Assembly: GCA_964405325.1 (NCBI GenBank)
Contig: CAYONM010000057.1
Location: forward strand, 1-17,553
DNA length: 17,553 nt
Source: CAYONM01 sp964405325
GTDB taxonomy: Bacteria > Planctomycetota > UBA11346
Direction: 5' to 3'
The position numbers were made by a program, and so were the translations under genes. The first letter of the stretch is position 1, and each line of letters starts with the position of its first letter. This document shows positions 1 to 6,976 of the stretch, one piece after another. Below the pieces are notes generated by a model. It was not told the DNA's origin and did not search any database. It was given only the letters and a program-made list of their open reading frames with translations.

Positions 1-18
1 TGCCAGGCTATTTTTACC

Positions 19-54
19 AACCCGGGCCCAGCATTGCTGGGCCCGGGTTTTTTT
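19..54 (+). terminator. Rho-independent terminator of a gene left of the window
   Basis: Perfect inverted repeat with arms at 19-33 and 35-49 around a nominal one-base loop (realistically a loop of about five bases). It is very GC-rich and is followed on the + strand by a run of seven T (48-54). No T-run follows on the other strand, so it should terminate a rightward transcript entering from outside the window. Confidence 0.9.
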
Positions 55-60
55 GTGACC

Positions 61-201
61 AGTATTGACGGGCTCACGGTTCAAGCTGCCCCGCAGCGGA
101 GTGCCCGGGTAGCCGGTGTCAAGGCATCGCGGCAGATATGCTCCAGGGAGCGCTCAGCCGACTCCTCGAACGCTGGATGAGTGGTTTGGCAGGGCACTCG
201 G
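61..201. other. Intergenic spacer with no recognised content
   Basis: This 141-bp stretch lies between the terminator and the stop codon of the leftward LptE-like gene. Short open frames cross it but none has a good start or a protein-like composition. I see no hairpin with a T-run for the leftward operon that ends here, so its terminator is not identified. Confidence 0.5.
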
Positions 202-654
202 TCACCTGGGTGTGTTGATCATTTCCAGCCAGCGGGCGATATCGCGGGCGATGCCGGCCGTAGCGCGTTCGATGGCAGCCGTTTCGTCGTCAATCGAGGC
301 GTAGTAAGCGCTGTCGACGAAGGCTGCCTGTCGGGTGCGGAATTCGGTGCGAGCATGCACTCGTATTCGCCAACGGTCTGCAATACCGCGGCTGTTTTCG
401 GCCACGCTGCTGATGTCTTCGCGTTCAAGGTGGATGCGCAGGGTTTCATTGCCGCTCGGGCTGACTGGCCAGCCCAATTGGCGGCGGACTTCATTTCCCA
501 GCTGGCGATGTAGGCTGCCGCGGATCGCTGCCAGGCGGGCCTCGGAAGTGGGAATGTCAATGCGCAGGCCCTGGGGTAATGGGATCGGCGCTCGCAGACT
601 GTAGTTGCAGGCACTCAAGAGCAGAGCTGATACCAGGAGGGGCAAGCGCCACAT
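202..654 (-). CDS. lptE: LptE-like LPS assembly lipoprotein
   Basis: Predicted 150-aa outer-membrane lipoprotein. LptE plugs the LptD barrel and helps insert LPS into the outer leaflet. The N-terminus MWRLPLLVSALLLSAC is a lipoprotein signal with lipobox LSAC, and the mature protein begins CNYSLR, close to the CGYxLR start common in the family. The rest (polar, alternating, with a TEF strand near the middle) and the length fit the LptE fold. I start at 654 rather than at the longer open frame to 807, because the extension overlaps the upstream gene and would bury the signal peptide. The start lies 7 nt behind the BamD-like gene's stop, and the Shine-Dalgarno is weak, suggesting coupled translation. 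LpxK in the same window supports an LPS role. Assignment rests on the signal peptide, the post-cysteine motif and context. Confidence 0.72.
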   Translation of the reverse strand: MWRLPLLVSALLLSACNYSLRAPIPLPQGLRIDIPTSEARLAAIRGSLHRQLGNEVRRQLGWPVSPSGNETLRIHLEREDISSVAENSRGIADRWRIRVHARTEFRTRQAAFVDSAYYASIDDETAAIERATAGIARDIARWLEMINTPR

Positions 655-661
655 GGCTGGC

Positions 662-1714
662 TTATGGCTGGTCGATGCTGGATTCCAGCTCGGCGATGGC
701 GCGGCGGGTGTTTTGCGCCAGGTTGGAATCCGGGTCGTAGCGCAGGGCTTCACGATAGTAATACAATGCTGATTGGTCGTGTCCCTTGCGGTGGTACCAG
801 CGCGCAACGGAATAATCCTTTTGCTGCCGCCAGCGCGTGATCATGTCGCGATAGCGAGTGATGAGCTGCTGGCGTTCCGCCTGGTTGTCGGTGTAGAGCT
901 CCGCTTGATCGATCAGCAGCTCGGCGTTTTCCAGGGCGCCACCATCGAAACGATCGCCACGGAAGAGCAGGAGCTGAGTCAGAGCGAGTTCGCACAGCAC
1001 GTCGAAGACCAGATCGTCTTCTGGATAACGGAACAGAAATTCCTGATAGGCCAGCCTGGCCTGGAGGATGCGGGTTTTGTTTTTGCGTCCGGAAATCAGC
1101 AGGGAACGCGCCAAGCCGATGCTGGCACGTGGTGCGATGTAATGCAGGTCGCCGTGCTTGGCCAGGAAAAAAAAGAGCATATCGGCAGCGTAGAGATCGT
1201 AGTCCACCGAGGTGTTGATGACATCTCTGGGTTTTTCTGCTGAGAAATCCAGGATAGCAGCGCTGTTTTGGAGTTCTTCGGCCCGGTCCAGGGTGGCCAG
1301 CAGCAGGTCGTCCACCGCGTCATAGGCTGGGTAGCGATACCAGAGATCGACCAGCTTGCGCGAGGCGTTGGCGATCTTTTTCCGCCGTGCGGCGGCCAGG
1401 ATGTACAGGTGTAGGGCCCGGGGAGCGGCATCGCTGAAGCGATAGTCGTCAGCAAGATCGTCTGCGTCGCGATAGGTGCCTTTGATGTTTCCGGCGGCCC
1501 ACATGGCTTCGATACGGGCCAGCTCCGCTGCGGCTGCGGCATCGTAGCCGGGGGGCTTGACGAAGGCGTTTTGCTGAAGCCGGAATTCAGCCGCGCGTTC
1601 GCGGCGTTTGGCCAGGCTGGTTTCACGCTCCGACGCATGTTCGCTGTCCACGTCCAGGCCTGGCAGGCCGAGGACGACGGTGCCTAGGAGTAGCGTCAGC
1701 AGCGCTCGGATCAT
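662..1714 (-). CDS. BamD-like TPR protein, probable outer-membrane assembly factor
   Basis: 350-aa exported helical-repeat protein. The start MIRALLTLLLGTVVLGLPG is a signal peptide, but no cysteine follows, so unlike classical BamD it is not an obvious lipoprotein. The body is TPR-like. The segment around residues 215-245 (AYQEFLFRYPEDD) and the C-terminal YSVARWYHRKGHDQSALYYY resemble BamD repeats, where a 'VA.FY.kr..y.aA..ry' motif is typical. BamD is about 240-280 aa, so this protein carries extra N-terminal repeats. The ATG overlaps the upstream TGA (ATGA at 1711-1714), showing tight translational coupling. LptE follows 7 nt downstream, which fits an outer-membrane biogenesis operon. A generic TPR envelope protein is the alternative. 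Confidence 0.6.
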   Translation of the reverse strand: MIRALLTLLLGTVVLGLPGLDVDSEHASERETSLAKRRERAAEFRLQQNAFVKPPGYDAAAAAELARIEAMWAAGNIKGTYRDADDLADDYRFSDAAPRALHLYILAAARRKKIANASRKLVDLWYRYPAYDAVDDLLLATLDRAEELQNSAAILDFSAEKPRDVINTSVDYDLYAADMLFFFLAKHGDLHYIAPRASIGLARSLLISGRKNKTRILQARLAYQEFLFRYPEDDLVFDVLCELALTQLLLFRGDRFDGGALENAELLIDQAELYTDNQAERQQLITRYRDMITRWRQQKDYSVARWYHRKGHDQSALYYYREALRYDPDSNLAQNTRRAIAELESSIDQP

Positions 1715-2016
1715 GCGGCGCCCTGGGACGCTTCTGCCTGGGCTTGCTGCGTGGCGGCGTTCAGGAGGGTCGCGATCTGCGGCAAGACCTCCTGTTCGAC
1801 GTGGATTACCAGGTCGTCACCCTTGCGGTCCTCGACCCAGGCGTTGACGCCGGCGTCGGCCAGGCGGCTGATCACGGTACGGGCGGCGTCGGTCGGGCCG
1901 CGGAAGACCTCGGCGGAATCGGATTCGCTGATCGGGGTCGGCTGCTGATGGCTGTGCCAGATCTTCAGGCCGATGAAGAGACCAAGCGGGATGATGGCGG
2001 CAATGGCATAGATCAT
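1711..2016 (-). CDS. Small membrane-anchored DUF2007-like protein
   Basis: About 101 aa with the start at 2016. The N-terminus MIYAIAAIIPLGLFIGLKIW is a single membrane helix. After a short polar linker comes a compact domain reading EVFRGPTDAARTVISRLADAG, then NAWVEDRKGDDLVIHVEQEV, which matches the usual pattern of DUF2007-type (putative signal-transducing) domains: a small ligand-like fold with an aliphatic helix followed by paired strands. An AGGATG 9 nt upstream serves as Shine-Dalgarno for 2016; another ATG lies three codons upstream (2025), and the open frame reaches 2109. The stop codon overlaps the start of the BamD-like gene, so the two are translationally coupled. Function is unknown; the family name is a pattern-level guess. 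Confidence 0.6.
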   Translation of the reverse strand: MIYAIAAIIPLGLFIGLKIWHSHQQPTPISESDSAEVFRGPTDAARTVISRLADAGVNAWVEDRKGDDLVIHVEQEVLPQIATLLNAATQQAQAEASQGAA

Positions 2017-2174
2017 GGGCCGCATCCTGGGATCGGGTCGGTAAAGGCAAGCGATCGGGATTGGTAGAAACCAGGGTCGCTCAAAGCTCTGAGGTCGGCA
2101 GGCGCTCATTGCTCCAAATAGGAGGCCTCCTTACCAGCAGGACCACTTCCCATTCAAGCCATAGGACCTGAATT

Positions 2175-2256
2175 TCTCTCACAGAGGCACGGAGGCACGG
2201 AGAAAAAGGCTGTTTTCTGGGCTCTTGCTCCGTGTTCTCCGCGCCTTTGTGAGAGA
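2175..2256. repeat. Long palindromic intergenic repeat (CACAGAGGCACGGAG type)
   Basis: The left arm (2175-2202) and right arm (2228-2256) are near-perfect reverse complements with about three mismatches and one bulge, around a 25-base loop. The left arm contains a tandem (GGCACGGA)2-like motif. From memory, hairpins of the form 'CACAGAGGCACGGAGGCAC ... CTCCGTG' are dispersed in many environmental bacterial genomes, between genes. Only one copy lies in this window, so the repeat status is from recollection and only the hairpin is seen directly. Confidence 0.75.
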
Positions 2257-2287
2257 CACCATGATGCGATGGCGGGATTGGGGAGGA

Positions 2288-2304
2288 GTAGCTGCGTCAG
2301 CTAC
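2288..2304. repeat. Small REP-like hairpin with GTAG head
   Basis: Perfect 7-bp arms GTAGCTG and CAGCTAC around a CGT loop, followed by GATTTT. The form GTAG-stem-loop-stem-CGATTTT resembles GTAG-headed REP sequences described in gammaproteobacteria, which can be mobilised by REP-associated tyrosine transposases (RAYTs). Only one copy is in the window. It could also act as a weak rightward terminator, since a short T-run follows. Confidence 0.45.
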
Positions 2305-2335
2305 GATTTTCCGGTATGGTCTTTTCTGAATAGCC

Positions 2336-2436
2336 CTTAGGGCCCGTCAATAAATAAAGGTAGCGTCTCACTTGATCTTTTGCCGACCTTCTGCGTTGCT
2401 TATCGCTTACATATACTCGATATGCTCGCTCTTCGC
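2336..2436. repeat. MITE-like element, copy A (right half missing)
   Basis: Positions 2343-2436 match 9118-9211 in 93 of 94 bases; the difference is an A/C in TGCCG(A/C)CCTT. The left terminal repeat (CTTAGGG, then the AATAAATAAAGGTAGC end) is intact. Homology to copy B stops abruptly at 2436, where a perfect GC palindrome (2436-2450) begins, and the right terminal repeat is absent. This is a truncated insertion just downstream of the DksA-like gene. Confidence 0.85.
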
Positions 2437-2467
2437 CGCCGGCCCGGCGGGGGCTTTGAGGGAAGCT

Positions 2468-2890
2468 TCAATCGTTTTCGAGCATGTCCTGTAGGGTCAG
2501 GCCCTCTTCGTCCATATGGGTGGCACCTTCGATGGACAGCGGGGTCCAGGGGAGGAGTTTGATGCGGTTCTTCTGGATCGGTTTTTTGGTATGTTCGCAA
2601 ATGCCGAAGGGGACCGGGTGGTTCGTGTCGATTTTTTTGATCGCTCGGTCGATTTGCCAGAGCAGGGTCTCTTCATCATCCATCATGCCGAGACTGACGT
2701 CCTGCAGGTTGGAATCCGAACCACGATCGGCCTGATGGGTGGGGAGCGTATGGCCGTCTTCGCTCTCCATGACATCTTTGAATAGGTCCTGGATGTCATT
2801 GGTAATCTCGTCTCGGCGAGTCACCAGGGTTTTGCGCCACTTCCTCAGCTCGTCTGGCGAGAAGGGCGACTTGATCTGTTTGTCAGACAT
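2468..2890 (-). CDS. DksA/TraR-like regulator with degenerate zinc finger
   Basis: 140-aa predicted cytoplasmic protein. DksA-family proteins enter the RNA polymerase secondary channel and change initiation with ppGpp. Here a helical N-terminal half (residues 10-50, including FSPDELRKWRKTLVTRRDEI) leads to an acidic central part (DEETLLWQIDRAIKKI) and the characteristic FGICEHTKKPIQKNR/LLPW segment (95-115). Of the usual four zinc-binding cysteines only C98 remains: the partners are T101 and, where CxxC is expected after LPW, non-cysteine residues. It therefore should not bind zinc in the standard way. I chose the ATG at 2890 because GGAGG lies about 7 nt upstream; an open frame continues to 2950. 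It sits 203 bp behind the CorC-like gene in the same direction. Confidence 0.85.
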   Translation of the reverse strand: MSDKQIKSPFSPDELRKWRKTLVTRRDEITNDIQDLFKDVMESEDGHTLPTHQADRGSDSNLQDVSLGMMDDEETLLWQIDRAIKKIDTNHPVPFGICEHTKKPIQKNRIKLLPWTPLSIEGATHMDEEGLTLQDMLEND

Positions 2891-2950
2891 GGCTTTGCCT
2901 CCGTCAGCCTGAGGGGGCGGTCTGGTGACCGCTATCCCCGATTGCCTCAA

Positions 2951-2964
2951 GCCGATCTATCGGC
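2951..2964. promoter_or_regulatory. Perfect palindrome upstream of the DksA-like gene
   Basis: GCCGATCTATCGGC is a perfect inverted repeat with 6-bp arms, 61 nt before the ATG at 2890. It could be an operator or a small 5'-leader hairpin. It is AT-poor and short, so chance cannot be excluded. Confidence 0.3.
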
Positions 2965-3093
2965 GAAAAGGCGAGCCGAGAATAAGACCTCGCCACCGAA
3001 TGCAAGACAACAAACCGCGGGAATTAAGAACAGTGTAGGCCTTGCCGTAAGTGTTTTTTGGCAAATGGCTTAGCGTGCCTGTGGCGGCTTGCT

Positions 3094-4356
3094 TCAGCTG
3101 GCGGCGGCGGTGGAATCGGTGCGTTCGACACGGACCCGGTCGACCCGGCGGTCGGAGGCATCTAGCACCGTGACCCGGTACACGCCATCGTCGGAGTGCC
3201 AGTGTTCGCCAGGAATGGGAATGCAGCCCAACATGCTGGTGACCAAGCCACCCAGCGATTCGTAATGTTCGCTTTCCGGGAGGTTCAGGCCGAAGCGGTC
3301 GTTGACCTCTTCCACCTTCATGCGGGCGTCCAGTTCCAGGGTGGCGTCACCAACTTGTTTGGCTTCTTCTTCACGGATTTCATCGTATTCGTCTTCGATC
3401 TCGCCGAAGACCTCCTCGATGATGTCTTCTAGGGTCAGGACGCCGGCGGTGCCACCGTATTCGTCCAGTATCACGGCCAAGTGAATGCGGTCACGCCGGA
3501 GGTCTGCCAACACATCGCCAACGGATTTGGAGGCTGGAATCAGCAGCGGTTCCCGGACCAGCTCCTGCAGCGACCGGGCTTGCTGGAGATCGACGCCGAT
3601 CAGATCCTTCACGTACAGCACGCCAATGATGTCGTCGCGATTCTCTCGAAAGACCGGTAGTCGCGAATGGCCGCTATCCCGGGCGATCTGCACCACTTCG
3701 GTCCATTCCGCATCGAGGCTGAGGGCAGACATGTCCGTGCGTGGGGTCATGATCTCTTCGGCGGTCAGGTCGCTCAGGCCGAGTACCGATTCGATCATCT
3801 CGCGCTCGTGCTCCTCGATGCGACCACGCGCTTCAGCCGAAGCCACCACAGCGAGGATCTCGTCTTCGCCCTGGTCGTCGGGGGCATGCTCCTCGCCCAC
3901 GTGTAGCCAGCGGCGGACCACACCCCGGGTGAGATGGAATGGGGCCAGTGGCAGCCAGAGCAGCAGGTGGATCCAGCGCCAGCTGCGATGCAGGACAATG
4001 GTGATCGGCTCGGGGAAGGCTTCGCCCAGGGGGCGGACCAGGACATCGAAAAACAGAGCGGCCAGGGGCAGGCTGATCAGCAGGGCCAGCAGTTGCATGG
4101 TCGATTGCAGGTCGCTGAACAGCAGCCAGAAGCCCACAGCCGCGACGGCTTTGCAGATCTGTGACAGCAGCAACAGCGTGAAGGCGATGGGCTCGGCACG
4201 TTCGACAAAGCGTTCCAGCACCGGGAGGATGGTCTGGATGCGATCTCGTTTGCGGAGGAGTTCCTCGGCATCGGCCAGAGAAAAGGTGGCCAGGGCGGCT
4301 TGGCTCAAGACCGCGAAGGCATTCAGCAGCAAGGCGCCGGCGATCAGGCTGATCAT
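3094..4356 (-). CDS. CNNM/CBS-domain CorC/HlyC-family membrane protein
   Basis: 420-aa inner-membrane protein of the CNNM-CBS-CorC family, implicated in Mg2+/Co2+ transport (also called hemolysin-C-like or TlyC-like). An N-terminal hydrophobic domain has segments at about 2-24, 56-80, 86-105 and 126-142. A Bateman module (tandem CBS domains) covers about 200-325, with the hallmark EEIMTPRTDM (200-209), HSRLPVF (230-236) and DEYGGTAGVLTLEDIIEEVF (298-317). The C-terminal CorC_HlyC domain follows (about 338-412). Length and order are normal for the family. AGGTGATC lies just upstream of the ATG at 4356, a good Shine-Dalgarno. It is divergent from the C45 hydrolase gene and upstream of the DksA-like gene on the same strand. 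Confidence 0.95.
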   Translation of the reverse strand: MISLIAGALLLNAFAVLSQAALATFSLADAEELLRKRDRIQTILPVLERFVERAEPIAFTLLLLSQICKAVAAVGFWLLFSDLQSTMQLLALLISLPLAALFFDVLVRPLGEAFPEPITIVLHRSWRWIHLLLWLPLAPFHLTRGVVRRWLHVGEEHAPDDQGEDEILAVVASAEARGRIEEHEREMIESVLGLSDLTAEEIMTPRTDMSALSLDAEWTEVVQIARDSGHSRLPVFRENRDDIIGVLYVKDLIGVDLQQARSLQELVREPLLIPASKSVGDVLADLRRDRIHLAVILDEYGGTAGVLTLEDIIEEVFGEIEDEYDEIREEEAKQVGDATLELDARMKVEEVNDRFGLNLPESEHYESLGGLVTSMLGCIPIPGEHWHSDDGVYRVTVLDASDRRVDRVRVERTDSTAAAS

Positions 4357-4738
4357 GATCTGATCACCTGCAGTGGTGGCAGAAGTGCCGGACTCGGAGG
4401 TTCGGCATCATCGTGGGTGGTATCGATGGCGTCCATTGTGGACCAGGTTTCTCCATGGATGGGGTAGCGACGAACCCGGTTACCCGATGCATGCGAGGAG
4501 CCGCTTCCATCGGAACCGCCTCCATACCGGTTGGGGCGGTTGGCCTACCGGGGGTCTTAACATCACGCCGAGCGGGCCTTGGGCAAGACTTGTTACGCGA
4601 GGGAGGCGCATGGTGGCTTGCTGAAGGCGATCGAACCTCTGGCATCCTTGCACCGGCAAGGCCTTGTGCATATTGCCTTTGCATGTGCGGTGCCACTGCT
4701 GTTGTGGAGCCGTTTCGCGTTTGAGGGGATGCTGAGCA
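4357..4738. other. Long divergent intergenic region, no gene recognised
   Basis: This 382-bp stretch separates two divergent genes, so it must hold both promoters. Open frames cross it on both strands, but their translations (rich in R, P, G, C with no motif) are not protein-like and none has a convincing start. I do not recognise any structured RNA. Small palindromes include CAAGGCCTTG in the right part. A leader RNA or small RNA remains possible. Confidence 0.5.
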
Positions 4739-5884
4739 ATGGCCAAGCCGCCCATGCAAAGTCGTTTGATGCATGTTGAAAGCGCCAGCGGTATCCCCGT
4801 GATTTCCGTCAAGGGCACACCGCGCCTGATCGGGCGTATGTTGGGGGAACGACTGAAGCCGCGTTTACGCGTCCTGATCCAAGATGTCAGTAGCATGCTC
4901 TGTCAACTATCGGGTGATAACCGGCTGATGGATGAGGTGGGTGCCTATGACCAGGATGCGACCTTGGCTTTTCTGGCGGAGTTGCTGGGTCACACCCCGG
5001 AGATGATCCAGGATGTGGATCCTGGGCAGTGGATGGAGCTCGAGTCCCTGGCGGAAGCATGCAAGGTCGACATTTTGTTCCTGTTGGCAATTACCGCCTT
5101 CAACGATCTGGCCAATCAACTGCTGGAGAGGCATTGCTTCTTCACCAGCAATACCGCCATGGTGCCAGCCAATCGCTATGCCGAGGATGCGCCGCTGCTG
5201 GCCAACGACTGGTCGGTGCCGCCTTATCTGGTGCCGCATCTGATGTTGATCCGGCGAGTGCCCAGTCACGGACCGGCTTCCCTGGCGCTGTCCCTGGGTG
5301 GCCTGCATACGGTTGCGGGCATCAATGCCGCCGGACTCGCAGTCTGCTCTGATGATCTGCGCGATGGTGAGCATCAGCACCACGGTTTGCCAACGTCGTG
5401 TGTATTGATGGGTGCCTTGGGAGCCAACAACCACCAGGAGGCCAAGGCCAAGCTGCTGCAGGGTGTCTTGTTGGGTTCGCGTGCCTATCATCTGTTGGAT
5501 GCCGACGGTTGTCGAGCCAGCCTGGAGCGCATCGGTCCCGACAGCGCGGAGTTGCCCGATCCCAGCCAGCTGGCGCCACGGGTACATACCAATCACTGCC
5601 TGCATCGGCCGCCGAATGACGTGGTCTGCACGGTCCTCCGGCATTCTGGCCAACGTCTGCAACAGTTGGCGCATCTGGCTGCACGTTCACATCCCAAGAC
5701 CTCGATGACGGAAATCGACAACTGGTTCGCCACCGGTGTCGATGTGGTCTCAGAGCGACGTCAGCGCAGCGGGCCATCGGAACGGCCGGTGCCGGGTGTG
5801 GTCGTGATTCTCGATCCGATGAATGCCAGCATCCACTGTCGTGGCTCTGGCCCCGGTCGCCAGCTCAAGGATGTGTCGCTCTGA
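4739..5884 (+). CDS. C45-family Ntn hydrolase (penicillin acyltransferase-like)
   Basis: 381-aa protein of the acyl-CoA:6-aminopenicillanate acyltransferase-like (peptidase C45) group. These proteins self-cleave to expose an N-terminal cysteine nucleophile and then act on amide bonds. C133 in ERHCFFTSNTA is the likely nucleophile. LLANDWS (D157) matches the family N-W/D-W signature. GGLHTVAGINAAGLAVCSDDL matches the 'G..G.N..GL' motif, and HTNH (283-286) matches the conserved HTNH near the C-terminus. Length is typical. There is no signal peptide, so it is probably cytoplasmic. The start is uncertain: GAGGGG about 11 nt upstream favours 4739, with in-frame ATGs at 4754 and 4769. Its stop is 17 nt before lpxK, implying one transcript. 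The substrate cannot be inferred. Confidence 0.85.
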   Translation: MAKPPMQSRLMHVESASGIPVISVKGTPRLIGRMLGERLKPRLRVLIQDVSSMLCQLSGDNRLMDEVGAYDQDATLAFLAELLGHTPEMIQDVDPGQWMELESLAEACKVDILFLLAITAFNDLANQLLERHCFFTSNTAMVPANRYAEDAPLLANDWSVPPYLVPHLMLIRRVPSHGPASLALSLGGLHTVAGINAAGLAVCSDDLRDGEHQHHGLPTSCVLMGALGANNHQEAKAKLLQGVLLGSRAYHLLDADGCRASLERIGPDSAELPDPSQLAPRVHTNHCLHRPPNDVVCTVLRHSGQRLQQLAHLAARSHPKTSMTEIDNWFATGVDVVSERRQRSGPSERPVPGVVVILDPMNASIHCRGSGPGRQLKDVSL

Positions 5885-5901
5885 CTACAGCGGCGCGTTG
5901 G

Positions 5902-6912
5902 TTGTCTGCATGGCCGCTGCAGGCGGCGTTGCTGCCGTTCTGGTGGCCACATCGCTTGTTGCTGCAGGCTCGACAGGTCGCTTATGATCGGGGTATGTGG
6001 CCCCGTGCACGTCTGCCGGTACCGGTGATCGGTGTCGGTAATCTGAGCCTGGGCGGTACCGGCAAGACGCCGTTGGTCCATTGGCTGGCCGAGTGGGGCC
6101 GGCAGGCCGGGTGGCGGCCGGCGGTGATCAGTCGTGGCTACCGGGCTGGTGCTGATGGGCGCAACGAAGAGGCCGACCTCACTGATTGTTCGACCTTTTG
6201 TGATCCCGATCGCTTTGCTGCCGGCCAGGCTGCGCTGGCGGCTGGTCATAATCTCCTGATTGGGGACGATCTGTTCCAGCATCGTCGTGTGCAGCGGGAT
6301 GTGGATCTGGTCTTGATCGATGCCACCCGTCCTTGGGGTTGGGCCAGCGGTCGCCGGGGACAGGTGCTACCGCTGGGGTTCCTCCGCGAAGCGCCGGCCG
6401 CCTTGCAACGGGCCGATGCCCTGATCATCAGCCGCTGCGATCAGGTGGCGCCCGCCCGGTTGGCCCTGCTGCAACGGCAGCTGCGCCGCATTGGCCGGCC
6501 GGTCTGGCGCGCCTGGCATCAGGTCAGCGGTCTGCGTCCGTTCGGCTCAACGGTCTGGCATGGGGCCGACCATCTCCAGCAGCAAGAGGTTTGGTTGCTT
6601 AGCGGCATCGCGCATCCTGAGGCGTTCACCGCCAGTTGCCGGCAATGTGGCATGCGGGTGCAGGGGCACAGCGTATTCCCAGATCATCATCATTTCAGCC
6701 GGTCAGACTTGCAGCGGGCGCGTCGTCAAGCCGGTTCTCGGCCGCTGATCTGCACCAGCAAGGATCTGGTCAAACTCCAGCGTCTGGACGCGGGCGCGAT
6801 GGATCTCTGGGAGCTGGCGGTCGTCTTTCGATTTGCCGATGATGATGGTTCCGCTGTCGCCGCTCTGCTGCAGGAACGGCTCCGGCGTTGGCAGTCCAGA
6901 AGCCGCTCCTAG
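5902..6912 (+). CDS. lpxK: Tetraacyldisaccharide 4'-kinase (lipid A biosynthesis)
   Basis: 336-aa LpxK, the membrane-associated enzyme that phosphorylates the 4' position of tetraacyldisaccharide-1-phosphate to make lipid IVA. An N-terminal amphipathic/hydrophobic helix (LLPFWWPHRLLLQARQVAYDRG) is followed by the P-loop VGNLSLGGTGKTPLV with G46-T56 and K55. VISRGYRAG, the GDDLFQH catalytic segment (D122, D123, H127), DVDLVLIDATRPWG and LPLGFLREAP are all recognised LpxK motifs. Length is normal. The start appears to be TTG at 5902, since no in-frame ATG precedes the conserved region before the upstream stop. It lies 17 nt after the C45 hydrolase stop, and an exported TPR protein follows 64 nt downstream. 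This is the clearest evidence that the organism makes LPS. Confidence 0.95.
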   Translation: MSAWPLQAALLPFWWPHRLLLQARQVAYDRGMWPRARLPVPVIGVGNLSLGGTGKTPLVHWLAEWGRQAGWRPAVISRGYRAGADGRNEEADLTDCSTFCDPDRFAAGQAALAAGHNLLIGDDLFQHRRVQRDVDLVLIDATRPWGWASGRRGQVLPLGFLREAPAALQRADALIISRCDQVAPARLALLQRQLRRIGRPVWRAWHQVSGLRPFGSTVWHGADHLQQQEVWLLSGIAHPEAFTASCRQCGMRVQGHSVFPDHHHFSRSDLQRARRQAGSRPLICTSKDLVKLQRLDAGAMDLWELAVVFRFADDDGSAVAALLQERLRRWQSRSRS

Positions 6913-6976
6913 TCTCTGCAGATACCCGTCCCACGCTCCGGCGGCCATCTGGACCGGAACCGACAAGGAGTACCGC

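Larger units (their letters stand above)
2110..2467. other. Repeat-rich intergenic region
   Basis: No gene is supported in this 358-bp gap between two leftward genes. It holds three different repeats side by side: a long hairpin repeat (2175-2256), a small REP-like hairpin (2288-2304) and a truncated copy of the MITE-like element (2336-2436), followed by a GC palindrome (2436-2450). Any promoter for the DUF2007-like/BamD-like/LptE genes must lie in or next to these repeats. Confidence 0.75.

Noticed and set aside
2335..2440. Recurring block considered as a CRISPR or as a riboswitch
   Set aside because: Copies are kilobases apart with no spacers, and lie downstream of genes rather than in leaders; the inverted ends fit a mobile element better.
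2436..2450. GC palindrome considered as terminator of the DksA-like gene
   Set aside because: The stem is strong but no T-run follows in either direction.
3485..4363. Long + strand open frame (292 codons) opposite the CorC-like gene
   Set aside because: It is antisense to a gene with clear CBS and CorC domains, and its translation is Ser/Arg-rich without motifs, as expected of a GC-rich shadow frame.
4364..4774. Open frame on the - strand filling the divergent intergenic region
   Set aside because: Translation rich in Pro, Arg, Met and Thr with no hydrophobic core or motif, and no convincing start; the opposite-strand frame at 4413-4724 is no better.
4907..5674. Antisense open frame (255 codons) in the C45 hydrolase gene
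   Set aside because: The + strand has the C45 motifs in order; the antisense translation is Gln/His-rich and motif-free.
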